From: Aureobasidium sp. EXF-3400 | Lineage: Eukaryota; Ascomycota; Dothideomycetes; Dothideales; Saccotheciaceae | Direction: 5' to 3' | NCBI GenBank assembly: GCA_024195585.1 | Contig: SWBL01000027.1 | Span: forward strand, 166,431 to 230,430 | Length of the DNA: 64,000 nt | Shown: one piece after another, positions 34,528 to 42,911 of the stretch | Numbering within the stretch: position 1 is the first letter of the stretch | Layout of the letters: every line of letters starts with the position of its first letter | Program-made: the position numbers and the translations under genes | Notes under the pieces: model-generated | The model's database searches: none | Seen by the model: only the letters and a program-made list of their open reading frames with translations | Told to the model about the DNA's origin: nothing

Positions 34528-35997
34528 TTATAACATGACCACTCCAACCTCACTCAAATTCTCTGCATCAGCCTGCATCCTCTCATCCATTCCATTAGCC
34601 AGACTTGCTGTCGCCCAATTGAAGAGATAAAAGTTCAACGATGAATCTCCCGGTTCGAACTTTTGTTGCTGGAGAAATAGTGAATTATCCATAGCGGTCA
34701 ATGCATTGAAGACGTGGAAGTTGGCTTGTTTGGCAAGGATGAGAAGGTCATGCATGAGCATTTGCAGATGCTCAGGGTATGATGGATGGTTCTGGTCGCA
34801 TGAGCTGGCATAATAGTAGAGGTATGCTGTACGAAAGGACAAGGGTGTTGCTGCAGGGCGAAGAACGGAAGACTAGATCATTGTCAACAGAAATCTTTTG
34901 TTTAGACACACATGAAGATAGCGTACCTCAAGTGAATAGAAGGATGCAAAGTCGGTGATCTTGCCTTCGTCTTCGACGACATAGCTCCACACGACACTTT
35001 TGGAAGCTTCTGAGCAAAAGTAGTGCGAGACTTCCTCTTCGGTGAATGTCTGCACGAGACCGAAACGCTTGAGATACTGGTTCAACAGTATCTTGACTTG
35101 AGCCACATCTTTACCCTCCATCGGTCTCAATCCTTGCGTTGTTGTCTTTTTCTCAAGTTTGTACTTAAGTGTCTGCCTCAATACCGTAGATCCTCGTGGC
35201 AGGTGGCTAAAACCAGTTTTGTACAGATACTCCCAGTCCAGCGAACGGTGATAGTATCTGCAAGTCGCCACAGGAGAAGGAAGAACAGTACCAGCAGTAT
35301 AAAGTGCCTGATATATGCCTTCATGATAACAACGCCGAGTGATCTCCTTGATGAGTACCGGAGCCAGACGTTTGCCTCTGAGCTTCTGATGGATAGTGAG
35401 GAAATTTATCTCGACAGCATTAATAATGTTGCCGCGGACATTAAGTTTGACAGGCATGCCAGCGACGAAAGCAACCAGTCTGCCGGTTTTGTCTGGAGAG
35501 CCCTTGGTACGCACACCAATGTGCCAGCATTTCTTCCAGCCAGGGGGTTGCAGAGCCCAAGACAGAAACTCAGGTGAGTAACTCAAGCGAAAAAATCCTT
35601 CATCATCCTCGACGTAGTGGTTGTAGAGTAAGTCGTGCAGTTCTGTTAAAGCATGATCTTGAGTTACATCGAGTTCACACCACTCGAAGCCCTCGATGAG
35701 TTGTTCTGCATCCGCTTTTCCGATCTTGTCGCAGATTGCGACGGGAAGCATGGCTCCGTCTGGCAGCGAGTCGGCAGTGTTCGAGCTTGTAGTTGCAGAT
35801 CTAAGGTCGTTCAGTTTTGGCACTGGTTGTGTGTTCCAGAATTTGAAGTCCTTTGGGTTCTTGCCATTTCTTCTGACAAGAGAGGCAGCTTCTAATTTCT
35901 GCGACAGTGCGGTCATATCGGCAGATGGCAGTAGATTGCCTGCTGTTGTCGTATTCTGTTCATGCTCGAGCTCTTGTGAACCATCCATGGATGTCAT
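34528..35997 (-). CDS. nmt1: Glycylpeptide N-tetradecanoyltransferase (N-myristoyltransferase)
   Basis: This essential enzyme transfers myristate from myristoyl-CoA to the N-terminal Gly of target proteins in the cytosol. Two exons; an intron at about 34875-34927 joins FYSLE|SSVLRP. Seen in order: KFWNTQPVPKL, FEWCELDVTQDHALTEL, YVEDDEGFFRLSYSPEFLSWAL (myristoyl-CoA site), WHIGVRTK, EINFLTIHQKLRGKRLAPVL (NMT signature 1), YTAGTVLPSPVATCRYYHRS, TDFASFYSLE and the C-terminus ENLSEVGVVML, whose terminal carboxylate acts as catalytic base in this family. About 470 residues, the normal length. The Asn/Thr-rich N-terminus is variable among fungi. Confidence 0.96.
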
Positions 35998-36297
35998 CTT
36001 GTAAGCAATTGGATTGTTCCTGCTTGTCCAACCTCCTTACTTACGTCGATCACGGAAATCGAGACAGACAATTTGCGCTACTTGACACGTTGCGGCCACG
36101 GGAATTTTGCCTATGCTAAAGCCGCATCTGGATTTACGTGCGTAACAATTGATCTGATTATCAAGGTTCACCGGCGTTCAGCCACAAACCTTTGTGCAAG
36201 CCAGCATGAATGAAGTCTCAGTTGTGCAGGGTGAAATATTTCCAATAGCTGTTTTCGATGATGAATGGAATTGTTGTTAAGCATGCATGTCTGCACG
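35998..36297. other. Intergenic region
   Basis: 300 bp between NMT and the first F-box gene. It holds the NMT promoter and the 3' end of the F-box gene. No further features seen. Confidence 0.4.
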
Positions 36298-36894
36298 TCA
36301 GACTTGACGGCTAAGATACTCAAAATAACCAGAGTTATCATGATCCTGAGTATTCCATCGCTCTCCACAAGAGGGACATCCGTTGCCTCCAAATCCATTT
36401 GGCAGACTCAGACAGTCACTACACTTCGTACAGACGAAGCAAAACTCATGCCTCTTTAGTAGATTGCAAGAACAACATTTCCAATAGTTGTTGCCGTCTG
36501 ACTTCTGAACCTGTTGCCCGCGTGTGTAGATGTTCTTGCTCACGCCGCAGTCTAGACAGAACCTTGCACCTGAGCGAGCGTTTCTTTTCTTGTATTTCTT
36601 GGTGATCTGCTTGATGGCGAATTGGTCGTGTGGCTTGATCGTTTGACAGCTGAAGCAGACGTATCGATCCTTGTGTTGGGGAAACCTCTCAGCGGTAGTG
36701 AGAAACGCAAGTTTATCAGCAGGTGTCTGGAAAGACAGAGGAGGCTTGGATGCTGATCTGTAGAAGTGCGAGGTTGCAGTGAGAAAAATGGCAGATCGAT
36801 AGTCGAGAGATTCAAAAATCTTCCATTGGAGTTCGAGAGGAATTGTCTGCAGAGTTGGGGGACCAGGATGCATGTTGATATGGCGAAAAGCCAT
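36298..36894 (-). CDS. F-box protein with Cys-rich zinc-finger-like tail (copy 1)
   Basis: Single exon, 198 residues. The F-box lies at about residues 14-50 (LQTIPLELQWKIFESLDYRS) and should bind Skp1 in an SCF ubiquitin ligase. After a short linker containing the family segment PADKLAFLTTAERF come paired cysteines: YVCFSCQTIKPHDQF, ARFCLDCGVSK, YWKCCSCNLLKRHEFCFVCTKCSDC, and CPSCG. The spacing suggests two or more zinc sites. It is the first of three tandem paralogues on the same strand, and the shortest. Its target is unknown. Confidence 0.78.
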   Translation of the reverse strand: MAFRHINMHPGPPTLQTIPLELQWKIFESLDYRSAIFLTATSHFYRSASKPPLSFQTPADKLAFLTTAERFPQHKDRYVCFSCQTIKPHDQFAIKQITKKYKKRNARSGARFCLDCGVSKNIYTRGQQVQKSDGNNYWKCCSCNLLKRHEFCFVCTKCSDCLSLPNGFGGNGCPSCGERWNTQDHDNSGYFEYLSRQV

Positions 36895-37069
36895 CTTCTA
36901 TGGATGTTTTGAGGAGTGACTATTCTGGCTGATGTGTTGGGGTGGAGATGGAGTTATACGCGGAGTGGGAGCTCAGGTCATCTTGTGTTTCGCTTAAGGT
37001 TGAACCTTCGCGGTCGTACGAGACCTTCAATATGAATATGACGACAGTGGTCTCGGCCAGTCTCGAGAC

Positions 37070-37825
37070 TCACGAGTATTCTTCGCATTGGTGACAGTAT
37101 TCTCGAGGATCATGTTCATATCTCAGACAAGGACAATTCTCTAGAGTCCGTCGACTATGCTGCTGTGGTTGTGGCAGGGGTTGATACACTCCATCAGTAA
37201 CTTCGAGGATTGTCGAATAGGGCAATACCTCCTGGAACGCGACCTGGCACTCTCGCATTCTGTTGAATCTTTCGGCTTCTCGTGCCATGCAAGATGAAGC
37301 TGGGCATCGCTCTGATTGGGGCCCATACTCTGCAACCAAACAGGCATGGCACATCCCACAGGGCACGCAGTAGAAACCGTCAGTCAGCACGGAACAAACT
37401 GTGCATCTCCAAAGAACCACGCCGTCTGTTCTACGAACCCTTCCTCCCGCACCGTAGAAGCCCTGTTTTGCGCCGCAGTCAAAACAGTAGCGAGATCTGG
37501 TCCAAGGTCGGTTTTTGTTGTAGGGTCCTTTGACCATGTCCTTTGCAAATCGTATCCTTGGTCTTATGGTGTTGCAATAAAAGCAGGCATATCTCCGGGG
37601 GGTACGGGTACGGGTAAAATGCTGGGCGTAGTTTTCGGCCACGGATAGAAAATCTTGCTTGTCTAATGGTGACTGGAATCTCATTGGGTTTCTTGTACGG
37701 ATGACATGGCATGTTGCTGAGAGAAATAGGGCGGATGCATAGTCGAGATAGTCAAAGATCTTCCAATGAAGTTCAGTTGGTAGGGCTTGGAACGAGGCAC
37801 GCGTGCTAGAAGTTTGTTGGTCCAT
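37070..37825 (-). CDS. F-box protein with Cys-rich zinc-finger-like tail (copy 2)
   Basis: Single exon, 251 residues from the ATG of MDQQTSS; the open frame starts three codons earlier with TTG. F-box: FQALPTELHWKIFDYLDYAS. It shares with its neighbours the linker SPLDKQDFLSVAENY, then YACFYCNTIRPRIRF, SRYCFDCGAKQGFYGAGG, LWRCTVCSVL and FYCVPCGMCHACLVAEYGPQSERCP. An extra C-terminal part holds TRENCPCLRY-like and YCHQCEEYS cysteines. The same-strand spacing is 175 bp from copy 1. It is probably an SCF substrate adaptor of unknown target. Confidence 0.78.
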   Translation of the reverse strand: MDQQTSSTRASFQALPTELHWKIFDYLDYASALFLSATCHVIRTRNPMRFQSPLDKQDFLSVAENYAQHFTRTRTPRRYACFYCNTIRPRIRFAKDMVKGPYNKNRPWTRSRYCFDCGAKQGFYGAGGRVRRTDGVVLWRCTVCSVLTDGFYCVPCGMCHACLVAEYGPQSERCPASSCMAREAERFNRMRECQVAFQEVLPYSTILEVTDGVYQPLPQPQQHSRRTLENCPCLRYEHDPREYCHQCEEYS

Positions 37826-38333
37826 CGTGGTCAACTTAGTACAGTATAACGGTTATTGTTGCGTGTTCTCCTCGTGAGCAGGTAGGAAGGAAAATGTATA
37901 GTGGCTTTTTGTCGAAGTGTTGCCTGGAATACGAATGTTTGGCATGTGGAGAAACCCTGATCCGTCGACCGGAACTGCAGCCTAAACTGTCGATCGACAC
38001 CGCCCTACGCGGTAACCTCATTTTGGGATAGAACGAATATCAAGATCCTTTATGCGACTAGTCGAAGCCGAACAAGATTCCATTGTGGGTGGCATCTGCT
38101 GCTGTTACTAGCGAGTCTCGTGCCTTGTGCTCCAAGTTCAGCCTTCGCTGTATGAGCTATCAAGTATGACTTCGTCTGGAGTGGAATAAAGTATTTCAAA
38201 TCAATCCGATGTGAAAAAGCTTTTGAATAAATTTTGTATGGCATTAGATTGAAAGGAGTTGAAGTACATTTCCCAATAAGACCTTCTTTCACCAAGGAAG
38301 ATGCATTAAATCCTTGTCCTCCTAACCAATCTC
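37826..38333. other. Intergenic region
   Basis: 508 bp between F-box copies 2 and 3. It holds the copy 2 promoter and the copy 3 3' end. Nothing else recognised. Confidence 0.4.
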
Positions 38334-39056
38334 TCAGCTGTGGGAACCATAGCACCACTGAGCGAACCAATCATAATGCAAGGGTTCTATCCTTTGTGGC
38401 CCTTGCATTGTGAAAGCATCATCAAATGCTTCATCCACCGTGAAAAAGGGCAAATCCTCTTCAAAAACCACCTGCAACTCCATCATCTTCCGGTATTCTT
38501 GGTTTTCCAATGACACGCAAGACGGATTCGGACACAGATCAGAGCGAGGTCCATATTGCGCAACCAGACAAGTTTCGCATATCTTGCAAGCGGCACAAAA
38601 CCAGCCACTCGTCCATGCGGGACAAGACCCGCATTTGATGGTTAGACGACGACCACCACCTCTCAAGCGCACTTTATGTCCTGGAGGGTAGTAACCACTG
38701 GCTACTCCGCAATTAAGGCAGAATCGTGATGTGCCGCGAGCACGGTATCGGCTGTAATGTCCCTGGGTTTGGTTTTTCGAAAATTGTGCTGTCGGTTTCA
38801 TGGTACTGCAATGATAACAAGCGTAGTTCTTATCGCATTGCCAATGTTGGTCGAAGTGTTCCGCATCAACGAGGAATGCGTTTTTGTCTGCGATCGACTG
38901 GAAAGACACAGGACTCCTGGGTGAGAAGTGGAGGGAGCGGCATGTTGCTGAAAGGAACAAAGCAGATGGGAAATCCAGAAGCTCGAAGATCTTCCATTGA
39001 AGCTCCACTGGCAGATTCTGTAAAGTGACGCGGCTGCTGTGATTTTCTTGATCCAT
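38334..39056 (-). CDS. F-box protein with Cys-rich zinc-finger-like tail (copy 3)
   Basis: Single exon, 240 residues from the ATG at 39056 (MDQENHSSRVTLQNLP). The frame is open 61 codons further upstream, but that part has no family similarity, and both copies 2 and 3 begin MDQ. F-box: LQNLPVELQWKIFELLDFPS. Shared parts: SIADKNAFLVDAEHF, YACYHCSTMKPTAQF, SRFCLNCGVASGYYPPGH, IKCGSCPAW, WFCAACKICETCLVAQYGPRSDLCP. The C-terminus is acidic and aromatic (EEDLPFFTVDEAFDDAF). It is closest to copy 2 over the Cys-rich region. Confidence 0.78.
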   Translation of the reverse strand: MDQENHSSRVTLQNLPVELQWKIFELLDFPSALFLSATCRSLHFSPRSPVSFQSIADKNAFLVDAEHFDQHWQCDKNYACYHCSTMKPTAQFSKNQTQGHYSRYRARGTSRFCLNCGVASGYYPPGHKVRLRGGGRRLTIKCGSCPAWTSGWFCAACKICETCLVAQYGPRSDLCPNPSCVSLENQEYRKMMELQVVFEEDLPFFTVDEAFDDAFTMQGPQRIEPLHYDWFAQWCYGSHS

Positions 39057-39495
39057 TAATTCTAGGGCGGCAACTAGTGGTGATGGCTTCTGTGGTTTCA
39101 AGCACTCGGTGGAGGATGTCGATGTGAGGAATCGATCGCATGTCACATACATATAGAGATTCCAGTCAGTGATCGCGTCGGCCCCCATGCCTACATCGGA
39201 GCATCTGTAGAGATCGAGGCCAGAGGTGGAACAGATCAATCAGAAAACGGTCGAATTCTTAAGGCCGTCTCGCTATAGTCAAAATCCCAGTGATGCCTAA
39301 GATACGAGATAAACATAGAATTAAACTTTGAAAAAGGTACCAATATGCAGCTTGAAATGGCAAACGTCTATTAGTGATTGCTGCAGACTCATGGAAAGTT
39401 CTCGCATGGGTGTAAGCGTTCAGTTGCGCTGTGAGATTTAGACGAGCGAGATGGATGCCGTCAACATTGTTCCTGCATTTCAAAGGGATGACATA
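39057..39495. other. Intergenic region
   Basis: 439 bp between F-box copy 3 and the first large paralogue. No feature beyond the expected promoter and 3' ends. Confidence 0.4.
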
Positions 39496-41991
39496 TCAAC
39501 CACTGACAATAAAAACCTCTTGAGCGCCTTTCTCACCCACAAAATCCTGCTCTCGAAGTGCGATGTAGCGAGACCTCATTCTCTCCACCCTCTCATAAGC
39601 TCGTAAGAAGAAAGACCAATGTCCTTGGCTCTCGGCCACTTTCAGAACCACTTCGTCCCCTTGTCCACTCGATACCTCGGCCACGAGTTTGCGGTTCTCA
39701 TCCATGTCACCCATCCAGTACAAATTCCCGTGTTCCAGGCCTTTGTTTGGAGCTCTTTCCCAAGTGTTATCACCCACATAACGATATTGACAGACTGAAG
39801 TCGCTAGAGCTGTAACTCTATTTCCCCACCGTGGGTTCGAAACACACTGGCATCTGCATTTGTCGGTTATGACACACTCGGTGGTAAGGCTAGCGAAAGT
39901 GGCCGTACGCACCGTGTCTTTGAGTATCGTGGCTAGGACCGGAAACTTCTTCAAACGTATGTGAAAACAACCATCACTCAAAAATTCCGAGGTACATGCT
40001 GTGACAAGATTAGATTTGAAGCTTATTCCCGTCCAGCGAAGTATTCTGAGTATAGCCCTTATGCCAGAGCGGATATCTTCCTCGTCATCATACGATAGTG
40101 AAGAGAGCCATTTGTCAAAGCCTGACCGTCGCAGTCTTCCACAAATTTCGTAAGTTGAGAGAGTCGTTGCTCGGCCCCATGGGAAGGACACCTCAGCGAC
40201 CACTTCGCGCAGAGGAACTCGACGGGCGATTCCAGTGCACAGACTGACCAACAACCCCAATGGCTGATCTAAGACGTCCACGCCAAAAAACTCCGATGAC
40301 AGATGCGTGACGCCCACGCCAGCTCTTGTAAGTGCTTGTTCTTTCCTCGTTCTAGAAGCAGATTTCATCCAGGTGCCATTCAGAGTTCCGTTGGCGATTT
40401 GTCCTACTTGAAGTCCAGCTTGTATCTGCTGCAAGCCCCAGAATGCTTGCTGAGTGCCAAGTGTGTAAATCTCCTGGCTGATACATAAACTAGGATCAAT
40501 TGGGATGTCATCTTGCTGTAGTCGCGCAGGGCAACCTTGATTTATCGTGAACAAACCAGCAATATTCAGTGGAGCGGTTATGTCGAAGAGCTCCTCTGAA
40601 ATCGCATCCCTGAAAACCCCTGGTGCCCAATGCAAATTTCCCGATGTAGCCGATGTTCCGGTTGGTTTATAAATGACACCCCCGCCTATCTCGATTGCCT
40701 GAACGACGCTTGCAGATGCAGAAGACCTCGGAACTATTCGTCCTGGACCCCACAGCTCGAGTAGATGCTCAACTGATGTCGTCAGGATGTCTCGACTATC
40801 TTCATGAACAAGAGGTGGCCATCCCGATGCAAAGACCATGATGGGAGACCCAAGCATGAGACCTAAGCACCCCAGTCCTCCAAGGTGGAAACCGACTTTG
40901 TGTTCTTTGGACATGGGACCATCGATTCCGGATAGACAAATTTTCGTTATTGGCCGGTCAAGGAACCATGGGTGCAATGCTCCAACGTGCGCTTTGCAGA
41001 TGGAGAGCAGGCTGATATTGATCATCTGAACTGCCAAAGCGCAGAGATCAACAGCATTCTCAGGTCGGTAACCTGTCGATATGGAAGCAGGTGCTTCCAT
41101 CCACAAAAGTTCAAGCGCGGTATCGAACATGCGACAGTTCCGTGGGTCTGGGTGCAACAAATGACGTGACATCGCCTCAACTACACATTCGCGTAGCTGG
41201 GCTATAAGATAAAACGGGATCACTGCAGACCGGAACCCATGATCGTCCCTGATCACCACGAGATGATTGCACACCCAACCGTTTTCTTGCAGATAGCCGC
41301 AGAGTCGAGCGATAGAGTCGAGCGCTTCTTCACATTGTATTAAAGCTCTTTCAGCAATTTGTGGTTCACTCAGCCCATCTTGCTCAGACTCTCGATAGCA
41401 AATATATGCGGTGGAATCCTCGAATCGGACTTGCCCGGCCGGATCGGATGGTTTAATGCCGCCAAGGCCACAAAATTCGGATATCTTTCGTTTGGCTTCC
41501 GTAGTGAGGGATTTCATCGACCTCGACTCATGATACAGAGATTGGTGTATACAATTTGCTTGGTGAGAGTCTGGATCCATTTCGCGCAGAGGTGGTCCGA
41601 TGTTCAACGAATCGAATGGGGGTAGTTCCCGTGGTGTTGGATGCGAAGGTTCTCCTCTCGGAACTGAGCGTGAAATTTTCCCAAACGGGATCCACGGACT
41701 ATGTTTCCTCTCTTCCAGCAGCAGATCAACGACTTCTTCGGGAGTAAAACCCATAGCCAGCGGCTCTTTCAGCCATTCGAAAGGACTTCCAGACAAACTC
41801 AAAGCCTCAAAGTCGTTCTTCAGCGTTGCAATACATCTCGAGTAGTCGCTCATATCCAAGCCAGCTTCGAAATCGCGGACCGCTTTGAGCTGTGAAGGAG
41901 TGTCAGAGACTGTCGAGCTCGATGCAAGATCGCCATCGGACGGCGATACTGATCGTTGGCCCTTCATTGGTGGTCTCGAAGATGAAGCCAT
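39496..41991 (-). CDS. Large fungal protein of unknown function, paralogue A (831 aa)
   Basis: Single exon; the ATG at 41991 (MASSSRPPMKGQRS) is chosen, since the 50 codons upstream are unlike the paralogue. No known domain is recognised. Conserved with paralogue B: FEWLKEPLAMGFTPEEVVDLL followed by SPWI (about residues 75-105); an FCGLGGI element; a central IGGGVIYKPTG segment; LDQPLGLLVSLCTGIARRV with PLREVVAEVSFPWGR; then TALATSVCQYRYV and LYWMGDMDENRKLVAEVSS near the C-terminus, which ends in an arm (RMRSRYIALREQDFVGEKGAQ). Mixed globular composition, no signal peptide or membrane span. It lies 919 bp downstream of B on the same strand, as a tandem duplicate. Function unknown. Confidence 0.72.
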   Translation of the reverse strand: MASSSRPPMKGQRSVSPSDGDLASSSTVSDTPSQLKAVRDFEAGLDMSDYSRCIATLKNDFEALSLSGSPFEWLKEPLAMGFTPEEVVDLLLEERKHSPWIPFGKISRSVPRGEPSHPTPRELPPFDSLNIGPPLREMDPDSHQANCIHQSLYHESRSMKSLTTEAKRKISEFCGLGGIKPSDPAGQVRFEDSTAYICYRESEQDGLSEPQIAERALIQCEEALDSIARLCGYLQENGWVCNHLVVIRDDHGFRSAVIPFYLIAQLRECVVEAMSRHLLHPDPRNCRMFDTALELLWMEAPASISTGYRPENAVDLCALAVQMINISLLSICKAHVGALHPWFLDRPITKICLSGIDGPMSKEHKVGFHLGGLGCLGLMLGSPIMVFASGWPPLVHEDSRDILTTSVEHLLELWGPGRIVPRSSASASVVQAIEIGGGVIYKPTGTSATSGNLHWAPGVFRDAISEELFDITAPLNIAGLFTINQGCPARLQQDDIPIDPSLCISQEIYTLGTQQAFWGLQQIQAGLQVGQIANGTLNGTWMKSASRTRKEQALTRAGVGVTHLSSEFFGVDVLDQPLGLLVSLCTGIARRVPLREVVAEVSFPWGRATTLSTYEICGRLRRSGFDKWLSSLSYDDEEDIRSGIRAILRILRWTGISFKSNLVTACTSEFLSDGCFHIRLKKFPVLATILKDTVRTATFASLTTECVITDKCRCQCVSNPRWGNRVTALATSVCQYRYVGDNTWERAPNKGLEHGNLYWMGDMDENRKLVAEVSSGQGDEVVLKVAESQGHWSFFLRAYERVERMRSRYIALREQDFVGEKGAQEVFIVSG

Positions 41992-42911
41992 AATAGCAAA
42001 GTCTGAGCCGTGCTCGCCTCGATGTCCAAAGATGTAAAGAGTAGAGATGGAAAATGTGGTGCAACAGCCGTGGGCCGGCTGGAGGACATAAATATCGCTC
42101 CTTGAAAATAAGAATACAACCCGGTAAAATCGCCAGCGCATCGATCGGGGCTGATAGGCTAGAGGTGACTATGCATGGCGCAGCCTCAAGGTAAGCGCCG
42201 TTAGACATCACGATACGACTGCAGTTTCATGCATGAGCAGAGTGGTATCGAGAACTTTCATCAGTGGTGGAGGCTGATGCCCGAAAGCAGCTGCAAGGCT
42301 GAGCGCACTCGGCCGATGAGGGGATGCCAGCGCCATGGCGCAGCGGAAGGTCCAAAGAGTGATTGGCCAGGCCGAGCCGTGAAGATACTAGCTGCGCCGC
42401 GCAGATGGAATAGACGAGTTGCAAAGCTCGATGATGCTGGTGATGGATGTGAAGAGCTGAAGGAAATTTGAGGCGGAGCTCAAGCTCGACGTTGGCAACA
42501 GGTGGGGCTCACCGGGCTGGCGACCCTGTTCTCGATGCTCATCGCTCTTGCCAACTGCGGGCAGGGCAACGGACGAGGCAGGAAAAGAGATGATGCTTTG
42601 GAAAGTACGCACTCTCATGAACTTTGCCTAGTATGTAAGTAATACAGGATTAGTCTCAAACTCATATACCAATGCGCGACGCGACTAGAGATGCAGGAAA
42701 TATTTTCCGTGTGCATGGAAATCTACATCAAGAAACTTCTCAAATACTGAACAGGTCGTTGTCTAGGATCACATCTTGGACTGCCAGCAACTGCAATCAG
42801 CTCCAGTAATCTTTAGGTGACGCCGAATACCGCACTGTTGATGATATGTGATCCGAGGGCAACTGAGTCTATCTGTTCCATGTTATTCAGCAGCAAGTTA
42901 TCTGTAAGAAC
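41992..42911. repeat. Intergenic region with sequence shared upstream of paralogue B
   Basis: 920 bp upstream of paralogue A. Around 42268-42310 the text GCTGCAAGGCTGAGCG with flanking GAGGCTGATGCCCGAAAGCA recurs, diverged, at about 45525-45562 upstream of paralogue B. A second shared block, (A/G)CGTTGGCAACA(G/A), is at about 42491-42502 and again near 45754-45765. The duplication therefore included promoter DNA. No extra gene is supported. Confidence 0.5.
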
